A stretch of 64,000 bases of DNA. It comes from Ectobius pallidus (Eukaryota; Arthropoda; Insecta; Blattodea; Ectobiidae). The notes below the pieces were generated by a model. That model ran no database searches. It saw only the letters and a list, made by a program, of their open reading frames with translations, and had not been told where the DNA came from. Made by a program: the position numbers and the translations under genes. Where the stretch lies: the NCBI GenBank assembly GCA_964059195.1, contig CAXKWD010000006.1, positions 18,004,129 to 18,068,128 of the forward strand. Reading direction: 5' to 3'. Shown here in pieces: positions 55,850-64,000 of the stretch; positions within the stretch are counted from its first letter, which is position 1, and each line of letters opens with the position of its first letter.

Positions 55850-57507
55850 TGGCGGTGGAGTCTCGGGCGAAGCGTTCTGGTCGGCGGCTGGCTGTTGACT
55901 GAGTTGTCACCATGCTCTGCGGCAGTATTTATAGTCCTTGGAGTGGGGCAGGGATTTCGTGCGCTAACTTCCGATTGGTCGGCGATGAGTGAGTTAGTGT
56001 GTGAATTGGTTGGACCGGGGCAGGCATCTCTGTTTCCAAATGGTTTTTTCTTGGTATTAGCTAATACTGGAAACCAAATTGAATGAAGTTTAACACCTTC
56101 CTCTTTTCTGTTAAAGTTGTTGGGATGCTTATGGATCTCTATTGCCTCTCGTTGTAACCTGGTATGATAATGATTAATGGTGGACAGTATTTCAGTTTCT
56201 TGAAACAAGATGTCGTGTTCTCCGTCGGCAAAAGCATGCTCAGCCACTGCAGATTTCTCTGTATGACCCAAGCGGCAGTTCCGTTTGTGTTCGGCAATGC
56301 GGGTCTTAACACTGCGCTGAGTCGTGCCAATATAAACTGAACCACAAGAACAGCGGATTCTGTAGACACCTGCCGTCATTAATGGCTCTCTGCGATCCTT
56401 TGCTGACCGGAAAAGATTTCGTAACTGAGTGGTGGGTGTAAATATGGTCTTGATATTATGTTGCTTCAAAATCTTGGCAATCCGGTCCGTAGTATTTCTC
56501 AAATATGGCAATGTAATCTGTTTTGTTTTTACACCGTCACAAATGCTGCGTGTACTATTATTCGGGCGTAGTGCTCTCTTTACTTCACGAGACGAGTATC
56601 CATTGGCCTGTAGAGCATTATCTATGTGGCGGAGTTCCGCGTGTATATTATTGTCTTCACATATGCGGTTGGCACGGTCGACGAGTGTTTTCATCATTGC
56701 TCTCTTTTGGCTAGGATGGTGATTTGACATTTTGTTTAAATATCGGTCTGTGTGGGTGACTTTGCGAAAAACTCTATGACCCAGGGACCCGTCTTCTTTC
56801 TTGTTTACTAGTACATCTAAAAATGCCAGTTGTCCATTCTGTTCTTTTTCCATGGTGAACTGTATTCGATTGTGGATATTATTCAGATGTTGACGAAATC
56901 CTTCTAGCTTTTCCTCCCCCTGGCTCCAAATGACGAAGGTATCGTCGACGTAACGAAACCAGCATCTGGGTTTGTGTGGTGCAGTACTTAGTGCTGAGGT
57001 CTCGAAACTCTCCATGTACAGGTTAGCCACAATCGGGCTTAGAGGGTTCCCCATAGCTACTCCATCCTTCTGTTCATAAAATTCACCATTCCATAAGAAA
57101 TATGTAGTGGAGAGTACATGATGAAAAAGTTTTATAATGTCTTCTGGGAATAAATCTCGCAGCAAACTTAACGTCTCGGGTACTGGTACCATAGTAAATA
57201 AGGAAACCACATCGAAACTGACAAGTAGCTCATGTGGTTGTAAGGTTAGAGTTTTCAACTTTTCAACAAAGTGTGCGGAATCTCTTATGTAGGTGTCGGT
57301 ATTGCCTATGTGAGGTTTGAGTAAGTCACATAGGTACTTGGAAACAGAGTAAGTGGGTGAACCAATGGCACTAACAATGGGTCGTAGTGGAACGTCTGGT
57401 TTATGGATTTTTGGTAATCCATAAAGTCTTGGTGGTAATGCTTCAGATTTCTTGATAGAACGTTGTATATCTTCTGCGATGGAAGATTCCTTTACCAGCT
57501 GGTTGGT
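55846..57507 (-). CDS. Penelope-like RT with GIY-YIG endonuclease (minus copy)
   Basis: Identical in protein sequence to the plus copy from TNQLVKESSIAEDIQ onward (about 553 residues). It keeps the YVDD and GIY-YIG motifs but lacks the LSADKGNATVV region. The open frame extends to 57561 only by reading antisense through the spacer. No separate start is apparent. Confidence 0.9.
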   Translation of the reverse strand, partial: TNQLVKESSIAEDIQRSIKKSEALPPRLYGLPKIHKPDVPLRPIVSAIGSPTYSVSKYLCDLLKPHIGNTDTYIRDSAHFVEKLKTLTLQPHELLVSFDVVSLFTMVPVPETLSLLRDLFPEDIIKLFHHVLSTTYFLWNGEFYEQKDGVAMGNPLSPIVANLYMESFETSALSTAPHKPRCWFRYVDDTFVIWSQGEEKLEGFRQHLNNIHNRIQFTMEKEQNGQLAFLDVLVNKKEDGSLGHRVFRKVTHTDRYLNKMSNHHPSQKRAMMKTLVDRANRICEDNNIHAELRHIDNALQANGYSSREVKRALRPNNSTRSICDGVKTKQITLPYLRNTTDRIAKILKQHNIKTIFTPTTQLRNLFRSAKDRREPLMTAGVYRIRCSCGSVYIGTTQRSVKTRIAEHKRNCRLGHTEKSAVAEHAFADGEHDILFQETEILSTINHYHTRLQREAIEIHKHPNNFNRKEEGVKLHSIWFPVLANTKKKPFGNRDACPGPTNSHTNSLIADQSEVSARNPCPTPRTINTAAEHGDNSVNSQPPTRTLRPRLHRH

Positions 57508-57529
57508 GTCCAGTGCAGAAAGAGCAGCA

Positions 57530-59359
57530 CTGAAAACTTTAAACAGCAACGAACATATCATTATCTTGTCAGCTGATAAGGGTAATGCGACCGTGGTTCT
57601 AAATAAAGATGACTACGTCCGTAAAGTAAGGGACATTCTAGACCCGGAAACCTACTGCAAGATCTCACGTGACCCCACGGCACGCATATTACGCCGCACC
57701 AACCAGCTGGTAAAGGAATCTTCCATCGCAGAAGATATACAACGTTCTATCAAGAAATCTGAAGCATTACCACCAAGACTTTATGGATTACCAAAAATCC
57801 ATAAACCAGACGTTCCACTACGACCCATTGTTAGTGCCATTGGTTCACCCACTTACTCTGTTTCCAAGTACCTATGTGACTTACTCAAACCTCACATAGG
57901 CAATACCGACACCTACATAAGAGATTCCGCACACTTTGTTGAAAAGTTGAAAACTCTAACCTTACAACCACATGAGCTACTTGTCAGTTTCGATGTGGTT
58001 TCCTTATTTACTATGGTACCAGTACCCGAGACGTTAAGTTTGCTGCGAGATTTATTCCCAGAAGACATTATAAAACTTTTTCATCATGTACTCTCCACTA
58101 CATATTTCTTATGGAATGGTGAATTTTATGAACAGAAGGATGGAGTAGCTATGGGGAACCCTCTAAGCCCGATTGTGGCTAACCTGTACATGGAGAGTTT
58201 CGAGACCTCAGCACTAAGTACTGCACCACACAAACCCAGATGCTGGTTTCGTTACGTCGACGATACCTTCGTCATTTGGAGCCAGGGGGAGGAAAAGCTA
58301 GAAGGATTTCGTCAACATCTGAATAATATCCACAATCGAATACAGTTCACCATGGAAAAAGAACAGAATGGACAACTGGCATTTTTAGATGTACTAGTAA
58401 ACAAGAAAGAAGACGGGTCCCTGGGTCATAGAGTTTTTCGCAAAGTCACCCACACAGACCGATATTTAAACAAAATGTCAAATCACCATCCTAGCCAAAA
58501 GAGAGCAATGATGAAAACACTCGTCGACCGTGCCAACCGCATATGTGAAGACAATAATATACACGCGGAACTCCGCCACATAGATAATGCTCTACAGGCC
58601 AATGGATACTCGTCTCGTGAAGTAAAGAGAGCACTACGCCCGAATAATAGTACACGCAGCATTTGTGACGGTGTAAAAACAAAACAGATTACATTGCCAT
58701 ATTTGAGAAATACTACGGACCGGATTGCCAAGATTTTGAAGCAACATAATATCAAGACCATATTTACACCCACCACTCAGTTACGAAATCTTTTCCGGTC
58801 AGCAAAGGATCGCAGAGAGCCATTAATGACGGCAGGTGTCTACAGAATCCGCTGTTCTTGTGGTTCAGTTTATATTGGCACGACTCAGCGCAGTGTTAAG
58901 ACCCGCATTGCCGAACACAAACGGAACTGCCGCTTGGGTCATACAGAGAAATCTGCAGTGGCTGAGCATGCTTTTGCCGACGGAGAACACGACATCTTGT
59001 TTCAAGAAACTGAAATACTGTCCACCATTAATCATTATCATACCAGGTTACAACGAGAGGCAATAGAGATCCATAAGCATCCCAACAACTTTAACAGAAA
59101 AGAGGAAGGTGTTAAACTTCATTCAATTTGGTTTCCAGTATTAGCTAATACCAAGAAAAAACCATTTGGAAACAGAGATGCCTGCCCCGGTCCAACCAAT
59201 TCACACACTAACTCACTCATCGCCGACCAATCGGAAGTTAGCGCACGAAATCCCTGCCCCACTCCAAGGACTATAAATACTGCCGCAGAGCATGGTGACA
59301 ACTCAGTCAACAGCCAGCCGCCGACCAGAACGCTTCGCCCGAGACTCCACCGCCACTGA
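57530..59359 (+). CDS. Penelope-like RT with GIY-YIG endonuclease (plus copy)
   Basis: The frame is open from 57452 without a proper ATG. Clearly Penelope-like sequence begins about residue 24 (ALKTLNSNEHIIILSADKGNATVVLN). RT motifs: LPKIHKPDVPLRPIVSAIGSPTY (113-135), FDVVSLFT (D181), GVAMGNPLSPIVANLYM (231-247), and the catalytic box FRYVDD (D270, D271). A linker leads to a GIY-YIG endonuclease: AGVYRIRCSCGSVYIGTTQRSVKTRIAEHKRN (461-492). The enzyme nicks the target and reverse-transcribes in place. The N-terminal hundred or so residues are missing, so it is probably not independently active. The stop codon TGA lies in the CTGA of the hammerhead-like motif. Confidence 0.92.
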   Translation: MKTLNSNEHIIILSADKGNATVVLNKDDYVRKVRDILDPETYCKISRDPTARILRRTNQLVKESSIAEDIQRSIKKSEALPPRLYGLPKIHKPDVPLRPIVSAIGSPTYSVSKYLCDLLKPHIGNTDTYIRDSAHFVEKLKTLTLQPHELLVSFDVVSLFTMVPVPETLSLLRDLFPEDIIKLFHHVLSTTYFLWNGEFYEQKDGVAMGNPLSPIVANLYMESFETSALSTAPHKPRCWFRYVDDTFVIWSQGEEKLEGFRQHLNNIHNRIQFTMEKEQNGQLAFLDVLVNKKEDGSLGHRVFRKVTHTDRYLNKMSNHHPSQKRAMMKTLVDRANRICEDNNIHAELRHIDNALQANGYSSREVKRALRPNNSTRSICDGVKTKQITLPYLRNTTDRIAKILKQHNIKTIFTPTTQLRNLFRSAKDRREPLMTAGVYRIRCSCGSVYIGTTQRSVKTRIAEHKRNCRLGHTEKSAVAEHAFADGEHDILFQETEILSTINHYHTRLQREAIEIHKHPNNFNRKEEGVKLHSIWFPVLANTKKKPFGNRDACPGPTNSHTNSLIADQSEVSARNPCPTPRTINTAAEHGDNSVNSQPPTRTLRPRLHRH

Positions 59360-59405
59360 GGATGTCCGCCGCAGTCGCGGACGAAACGTTTGGCACAGAA
59401 ATGTC
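59356..59405 (+). ncRNA. Hammerhead-ribozyme-like motif, plus copy
   Basis: CTGAGGA (fits CUGANGA) is followed by a GTCCGC/GCGGAC stem with a CGCAGTC loop, then GAAA. A six-pair helix ACGTTT/AAATGT with loop GGCACAG follows, ending in GTC, where hammerheads cleave. Deviations are one extra T between CTGAGGA and the stem, and no clear helix I. Hammerheads are known in Penelope-like elements; this one looks degenerate. Confidence 0.4.
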
Positions 59406-59457
59406 AAATAGACCACGGCCTACAAGCCCGAAAGAAGTGCTTAATATTTGTAGAATT

Positions 59458-61546
59458 GACGTCAAACCTTCATTCTAACCTCTGGGTAGCTTTCAAGTTC
59501 GCTTTATGGGCAAAATAACCGGTTCAGAACTGTTCATGGGGCTTAAGTTCCCAGGTTCCGACAACTCTGGTACCCATGGGTCACACCAAAGATAAACATA
59601 ATTGCATTAATTATTATAAGTAATATATCAAGCCAATATAAATTCTTAGGAAAATCTAATTACAAACATGGATTGGTGAAATTAACTCAACATAATAAGT
59701 GACAAAACCAAAGAAATAAAGTTACCACCTGAATCTGCGAAATCAAATCAGAATCATTACATATCTGACGAATGAAATTAGGTTCCGCAGACGAAAGATG
59801 GAGAGGATACGCCTCTCTTCAAAAGCAGGTCTTGCTACTTTGAGAATCCGGTACTGATTGATCCACCGCTGACAGACAACACAATTACTCAATTTCAATG
59901 GAACGTGCCCGGCGAGTGAACCACGTTGTAAACATGAATACCTCAGAAATGAAAACATTAAGACATCGAGACTGACTGGTGACGAGATGAGATGGCGAAA
60001 ATTATATATCGCAAATACCTAAGCCTATACATAAATTATGCATAACATTTTCATGCCGGATATAATGAATGGCTCAATCTCTCTGGACATGGCAAAAAAA
60101 TTTAAAATATTTTTTTTAAACACTAATCTTATTTAGTTTATAGTTCTAAAAATTGGCGTAAAATTTTAATTTACTGCCCAATAAGCCCAAGTGGTTTTAT
60201 AACTCTGCAGGAGATCCACACACCAACTAGTTTAAACTGACCTGAATAAGTTGCTTGAACTATGCTTTTAATTTTACTAGGGATTCCAGTTCCTTAGTTT
60301 CACCAAACTTAAATGTGAACAGATTATGAAAATGACCAAATACCATGATACAAAAATATGGACAAACGTCAAGGTAAACTTGTTACTAAAGAACGGAAGA
60401 TCTTGAATTTTGTGGATGAAGAAATTGAAAGGAAATTGCGGATTCTGATAAACCGTGGTGACGGTGTATGTGGTGATTGTAGTAACTAGCACCTACATTA
60501 TTGGCTTTTTTGTTGGTAATTTGTACTTAGATGTAATACCAAAGTCCTATTTGGCATATAACTTCTACATGTCTTTGAAACTGTTTGTTGAATCGTAGCA
60601 CAGTTAGGTCTGGAGTAAGTAGTTCTTGGCAGTAGTTACTTATGTGTATATCGTAGCTGAAGAAATGAAGTGTTCTTACTCTGATGCCGGACCATCACCA
60701 TTGTTTCAGGTCAAGAGAAGCCTAGAAGTCTCTAAGTGCGCCAGGCGGAAGCATCACCTCCTGAGTGAAGAATTCGTGTGACTTCAAAAGAATGTAGTGT
60801 GAAGCAACGGCTCGGCAGTGCAACATCATTTCTATTAGATGTCGAGAGACTGCCAGAAAACAAACAATATTAAGGTACCCATTTTACAATTTTTTCTTAT
60901 ATAAAAAGTTATTATTAAATGAAAGCTTTATTTAATAAGACAAACATAAAGCGTCCTGAACGGACAGGATTTACAAGGTCTATGAAAAGCAAACTTATAC
61001 AAAATGATCACAAACCTTAGTTGAATTATAATATGCATTATAATTCAAGACAATTTACAAGAGAAATGGTAATTCTTTCAGTGTGAAAGAATTATCATTC
61101 CACTGTGACCTAATAGTGGTTTACTATGAAGCCCGGGTCTTAAAGTACTTACAGGTTGTAAGTCGACACTGGGTAGGTATCTCATATTGTTGAAAACGCC
61201 TGGTGGGATATGTGAGACAGTTGGAGAATTTAATGTTGTACCGGCATGTTGTCATGGTAAGAGCAGGGGCAAGGAGAGCCAATTTTTTGTATAAAATGTT
61301 TACTCTTGACAATACTACTACAGAATAATAATTAATAAGATTAAAATTTTCTTATTATAACATATTTCTAAAACGACTATAAACTTGAAATACACAGCAT
61401 TATTTCTTTGGTGATTTTTTCTTTTCGAATGAAAATAATATGAACGGATGACATGGAAAGATATGAAAGTAATGATAAGGAAGGATGTGACCGGAAATGG
61501 ACAGATTATATGAAGATATCCGGATTCGAAGGGTTCAATGAGAGAT
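59458..61546. other. Non-coding, nothing recognised
   Basis: No gene or delimitable repeat. Short frames at 59743-59958, 60277-60492 and 61124-61312 lack motifs. A small inverted pair CTTTCAGTGTGAAAG lies near 61075. Confidence 0.4.
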
Positions 61547-61549
61547 TAA

Positions 61550-62799
61550 GGCCGGTATTCATAGTCGCAATAAGTCGTACTTATATCCAAGTCGAACTTT
61601 AATCTCGTCTTAAGTTGACTTTCTGACACAAACAAGTCGGACTTATGACGTATTTACTTTATAAAGTCAGACTTGACAAAGTCGAACTTATTGGTATTCA
61701 TAGTCACTAAATTACGACTTATTTGTCGAAATAAGTCGTACTTTATCAAGTCAAGGGTCCCCCTGACTGATTTCAGTTTAAGCCAGTACCATGGATAGTA
61801 ATTTTTAGGATCTTGGCGAGTATTAGAAGAAACTCACGCCCAAAAGCGTTATTTGCGAAACATGATGAATCTATTCAAATTCTACAGTGACAATGAATTT
61901 AAAAAGAGATTTCGTTTCAAGCAGACACAATTTTGGAAATATCAATCGCCTATTTGTGTATCTCCTACGAGGGATTTGTATGTCGTGTATAAAATAATTT
62001 CACCTATTCCCTCGTATAAAATGTTTTTGTTAAAATATCAGCTCATAGCTTTGTCAAATCTAAAATTTATATGTGTCAATATTATAAAACATATTAAAAA
62101 TTATATCTGTCAATTTTATAAGATAATTTTCGTATATTGGACAATATATTTCGGATATTCAGCCATCTTCAGGTCCTTTTCTTTCACCAGGTGATCTTGC
62201 TCTGTTGGTTAATCCATTACAATATGTGGAATTATTTTATACACGACATCAATCGCCTATCTTTCATCAGCATTTCTCTCTGCTGGCATTTCATATCGGC
62301 CCAAAGCTTCCTAAGCTGTTTTGAATCTCTCTAAAACAATAATTAATATCGAAATAAATACATAAGCGTACCGGTATTAATTCTGAACGATCTCCAAGCT
62401 AATATACACGCAGAATATTCTCAAAAAAACTATTAATTAGTTTACTTACACGCTGCATAATATGACTGGATGAATTGAATTCTTTGTTTACAATGCACAG
62501 AGCCGTCTGTATTTTTATATCACGATAGCGAAATACGTACTCAGTTGGCTTTGCTTTACATAAAATCTGAAAAAATCAAACACGATTGCCTAATTCAGTT
62601 GTTACGGCAGTGAACGCGTGATTTTTCATATTATTGAGTTCGACTTTAGTATGTAGAATAAGTAGAGCTTTATGAAGTCAGACTTAATAAAGTACGACTT
62701 TAAAGAAGACTATGAATACGAAAAACACATAAGTCGACTTGTCAAATAAGTTCAGCTTTATAAAGTCGGTTCTTAAGTCGCTGACTATGAATACCGGCC
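61550..62799 (+). mobile_element. PIF/Harbinger transposon, decayed
   Basis: Inverted ends GGCCGGTATTCATAGTC at 61550-61566 and its complement at 62783-62799, with TAA duplications at 61547-61549 and 62800-62802. The terminal 200 bases on each side are full of AAGTCG/CGACTT motifs, likely transposase-binding repeats. The interior holds an N-terminal transposase remnant. Confidence 0.88.
61791..61980 (+). pseudogene. HARBI1-like transposase N-terminal remnant
   Basis: The frame from 61853 reads NLFKFYSDNEFKKRFRFKQTQFWK. FYSDNEFKKRFRFK is typical of the N-terminal end of Harbinger nucleases (SDxEFRxRFRxSK). Stops precede it after the ATG at 61791, and no catalytic domain follows, so the copy is non-autonomous. 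Confidence 0.6.
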
Positions 62800-62802
62800 T
62801 AA

Positions 62803-64000
62803 ACTTTGCTTGAACGAAGGCGGAAGTGGTATATATAACTAGTTCTTTGAAATGTTTCTTCTCTGACCTTTTCAATAAGGATGAACACTATACAAAGAGG
62901 TAGCTAAGGAGGAATTTGATATCTCTTTTCAAACCCAGATTTTTACTTACTTACCATATGGGAATCAAAAGAAAACGAAATTGAAACCTCGGCTCGAAGG
63001 CCGGAAACGGAAACCAGTGTTCACGCACCGCTACTGTAGTTACCCCAAATTTCGCAGTGCTTTGTAAACAAAGATAAATAATTGAAACTAAGCCAGACAC
63101 GCCCTCCCATGGAAGAGCAAGAGGCAGGCAAAACCACGGAAAATAAAAAAAAACCGCACGTCGAACATGTTAGCAATTTAAAATTTTTGTTAAAAATTGT
63201 AAAGTATTTTAATATGAAGACAATATTGGCATTTTATTTATTAAATGGCACTTCAAAAAATTTCATTTTCGTGAGAAGTTTTAAAAATTACGAAAACTGA
63301 TTTTAGAGTGAAGCTCAAAATTCTTTAAATTTTTATTGTCGCAATCAAGAAAAATACAGATTATAATCATCGCCAAGGGCATAAAGATTATTTCCCATTT
63401 CAGGCTTCAGAATGGTGGGGAAAATATTTAAGGATAACCACCAACTGGCTCATAAAGTCAAGAACTCATATTCAAAATAATGAATCAGAGCTAGAAGTGA
63501 GGACAGGTTCCAAGACCATATCGGTTATTTATTTATTTCTTCCTTTTTTCAGGAACGTAAGGACAATAAGTTCCAAAGGAAGACCAGATATACGAACACG
63601 AAAAAGTGCTAAAAAAAATCCAAAGTAGAGAAAGAAGGCCAGCAGGAAAAAAGATGAGCTGCAAGCAATTTAATTAACGACAAGGCATTTATTGTTCTAA
63701 AAATATCTAGAAAGGAAAGGCCTTGCAATTGTAACTGTAACTCAGAGAAACACAAGGCGAGTAATAAAGCTGTGGGATTTTTATTACTAAGTAGCCTGTA
63801 GTATTTTTTATTATAACCCTGGCTGTAATCCTGATCCTAACAAGCATTGCTGCATAAGGGTGAACACGCAAAGTACTGTCTAATATAAATAGACAGTGAA
63901 CAAAAAACATAAATATATCAAACTGCCTAAAAAGGAGCAATTAAGAAACCTACAATTTGCGTATTAAAAAAACACGACACGGTGGGACTAAAATAACAGC
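62803..64000. other. Non-coding, nothing recognised
   Basis: AT-rich to the window end. Short frames at 62684-62875, 63082-63300 and 63707-63940 have no motif. Confidence 0.4.

Larger units (their letters stand above)
55726..59445. mobile_element. Penelope-like element, head-to-head inverted pair
   Basis: Flanked by 12-bp duplications ATTTGTAGAATT at 55714-55725 and 59446-59457. It contains a minus-oriented copy (55759-57507) and a plus-oriented copy (57698-59448) that are almost identical over 1.75 kb, separated by 190 bases of extra 5' sequence of the plus copy. About 33 bases (55726-55758) are unique to the left end. Both copies are 5'-truncated and their 3' ends face outward. One pair of duplications around the whole suggests a single insertion. 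Inverted and partial copies are a known habit of Penelope elements. Confidence 0.92.

Noticed and set aside
56429..56722. Frames antisense to the Penelope ORFs (also 58483-58776 and others)
   Set aside because: They are shadows of the RT/GIY-YIG frames and appear identically in both copies.
1..64000. CRISPR arrays, bacterial operons, rRNA genes
   Set aside because: Tandem repeats seen are a satellite and microsatellites without spacer structure; all else is eukaryotic.

Overview
The window looks like gene-poor, repeat-rich nuclear DNA of an arthropod, most likely an insect with a large genome. It is AT-rich and carries many (TAA)n tracts, tRNA-derived SINEs, hAT, mariner, pogo-like and PIF/Harbinger DNA transposons, a BEL/Pao retrotransposon, a Penelope-like element and a Polinton (Maverick). 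The core promoters inside the Polinton also have arthropod TATA plus TCAGT geometry. The species cannot be fixed from the sequence, and I see no confident single-copy host gene.

Layout. 1-16 kb: a Harbinger-type MITE (1198-1519); a hAT element with 8-bp target duplications and a SINE nested in its transposase (1760-4401); a dispersed repeat (6470-8130); a pogo-like element (8180-9617); a Helitron-like stretch with a nested SINE (10131-11446); a second SINE of that family (12826-13205); and two oppositely oriented halves of a Tc1/mariner-like transposase (14193-16018). 16.9-19.7 kb: a cluster of short hairpins with the constant loop TGAAG, then a satellite of about 127-bp monomers arranged as about 255-bp dimers.

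21570-38363 is a Polinton with 6-bp target duplications (TACCGT) and terminal inverted repeats of about 0.89 kb. It encodes the front half of protein-primed DNA polymerase B, a DUF8207-like fragment, a retrovirus-like integrase with chromodomain, minor capsid protein, a pVI-like protein, double jelly-roll major capsid protein, an adenain-type protease and an unknown spliced gene. A non-autonomous BEL/Pao element (28053-33318, TSD CTGT) split the integrase just before its chromodomain. The polymerase palm and the packaging ATPase are absent, and a tRNA-like gene sits at the point where the polymerase is cut off. Structural genes therefore survive in an element that cannot replicate on its own.

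38-64 kb: transposon debris (mariner, Harbinger, LINE ORF1, a possible MULE); a near-perfect palindrome of about 0.9 kb (44803-45719) inserted in the second copy of the dispersed repeat; a short hAT element keeping a BED/CGGBP1-like finger (52511-52985); a Penelope-like element made of two head-to-head copies, inserted as one unit between 12-bp duplications (55726-59445), with hammerhead-like motifs at its ends; and a Harbinger element (61550-62799).
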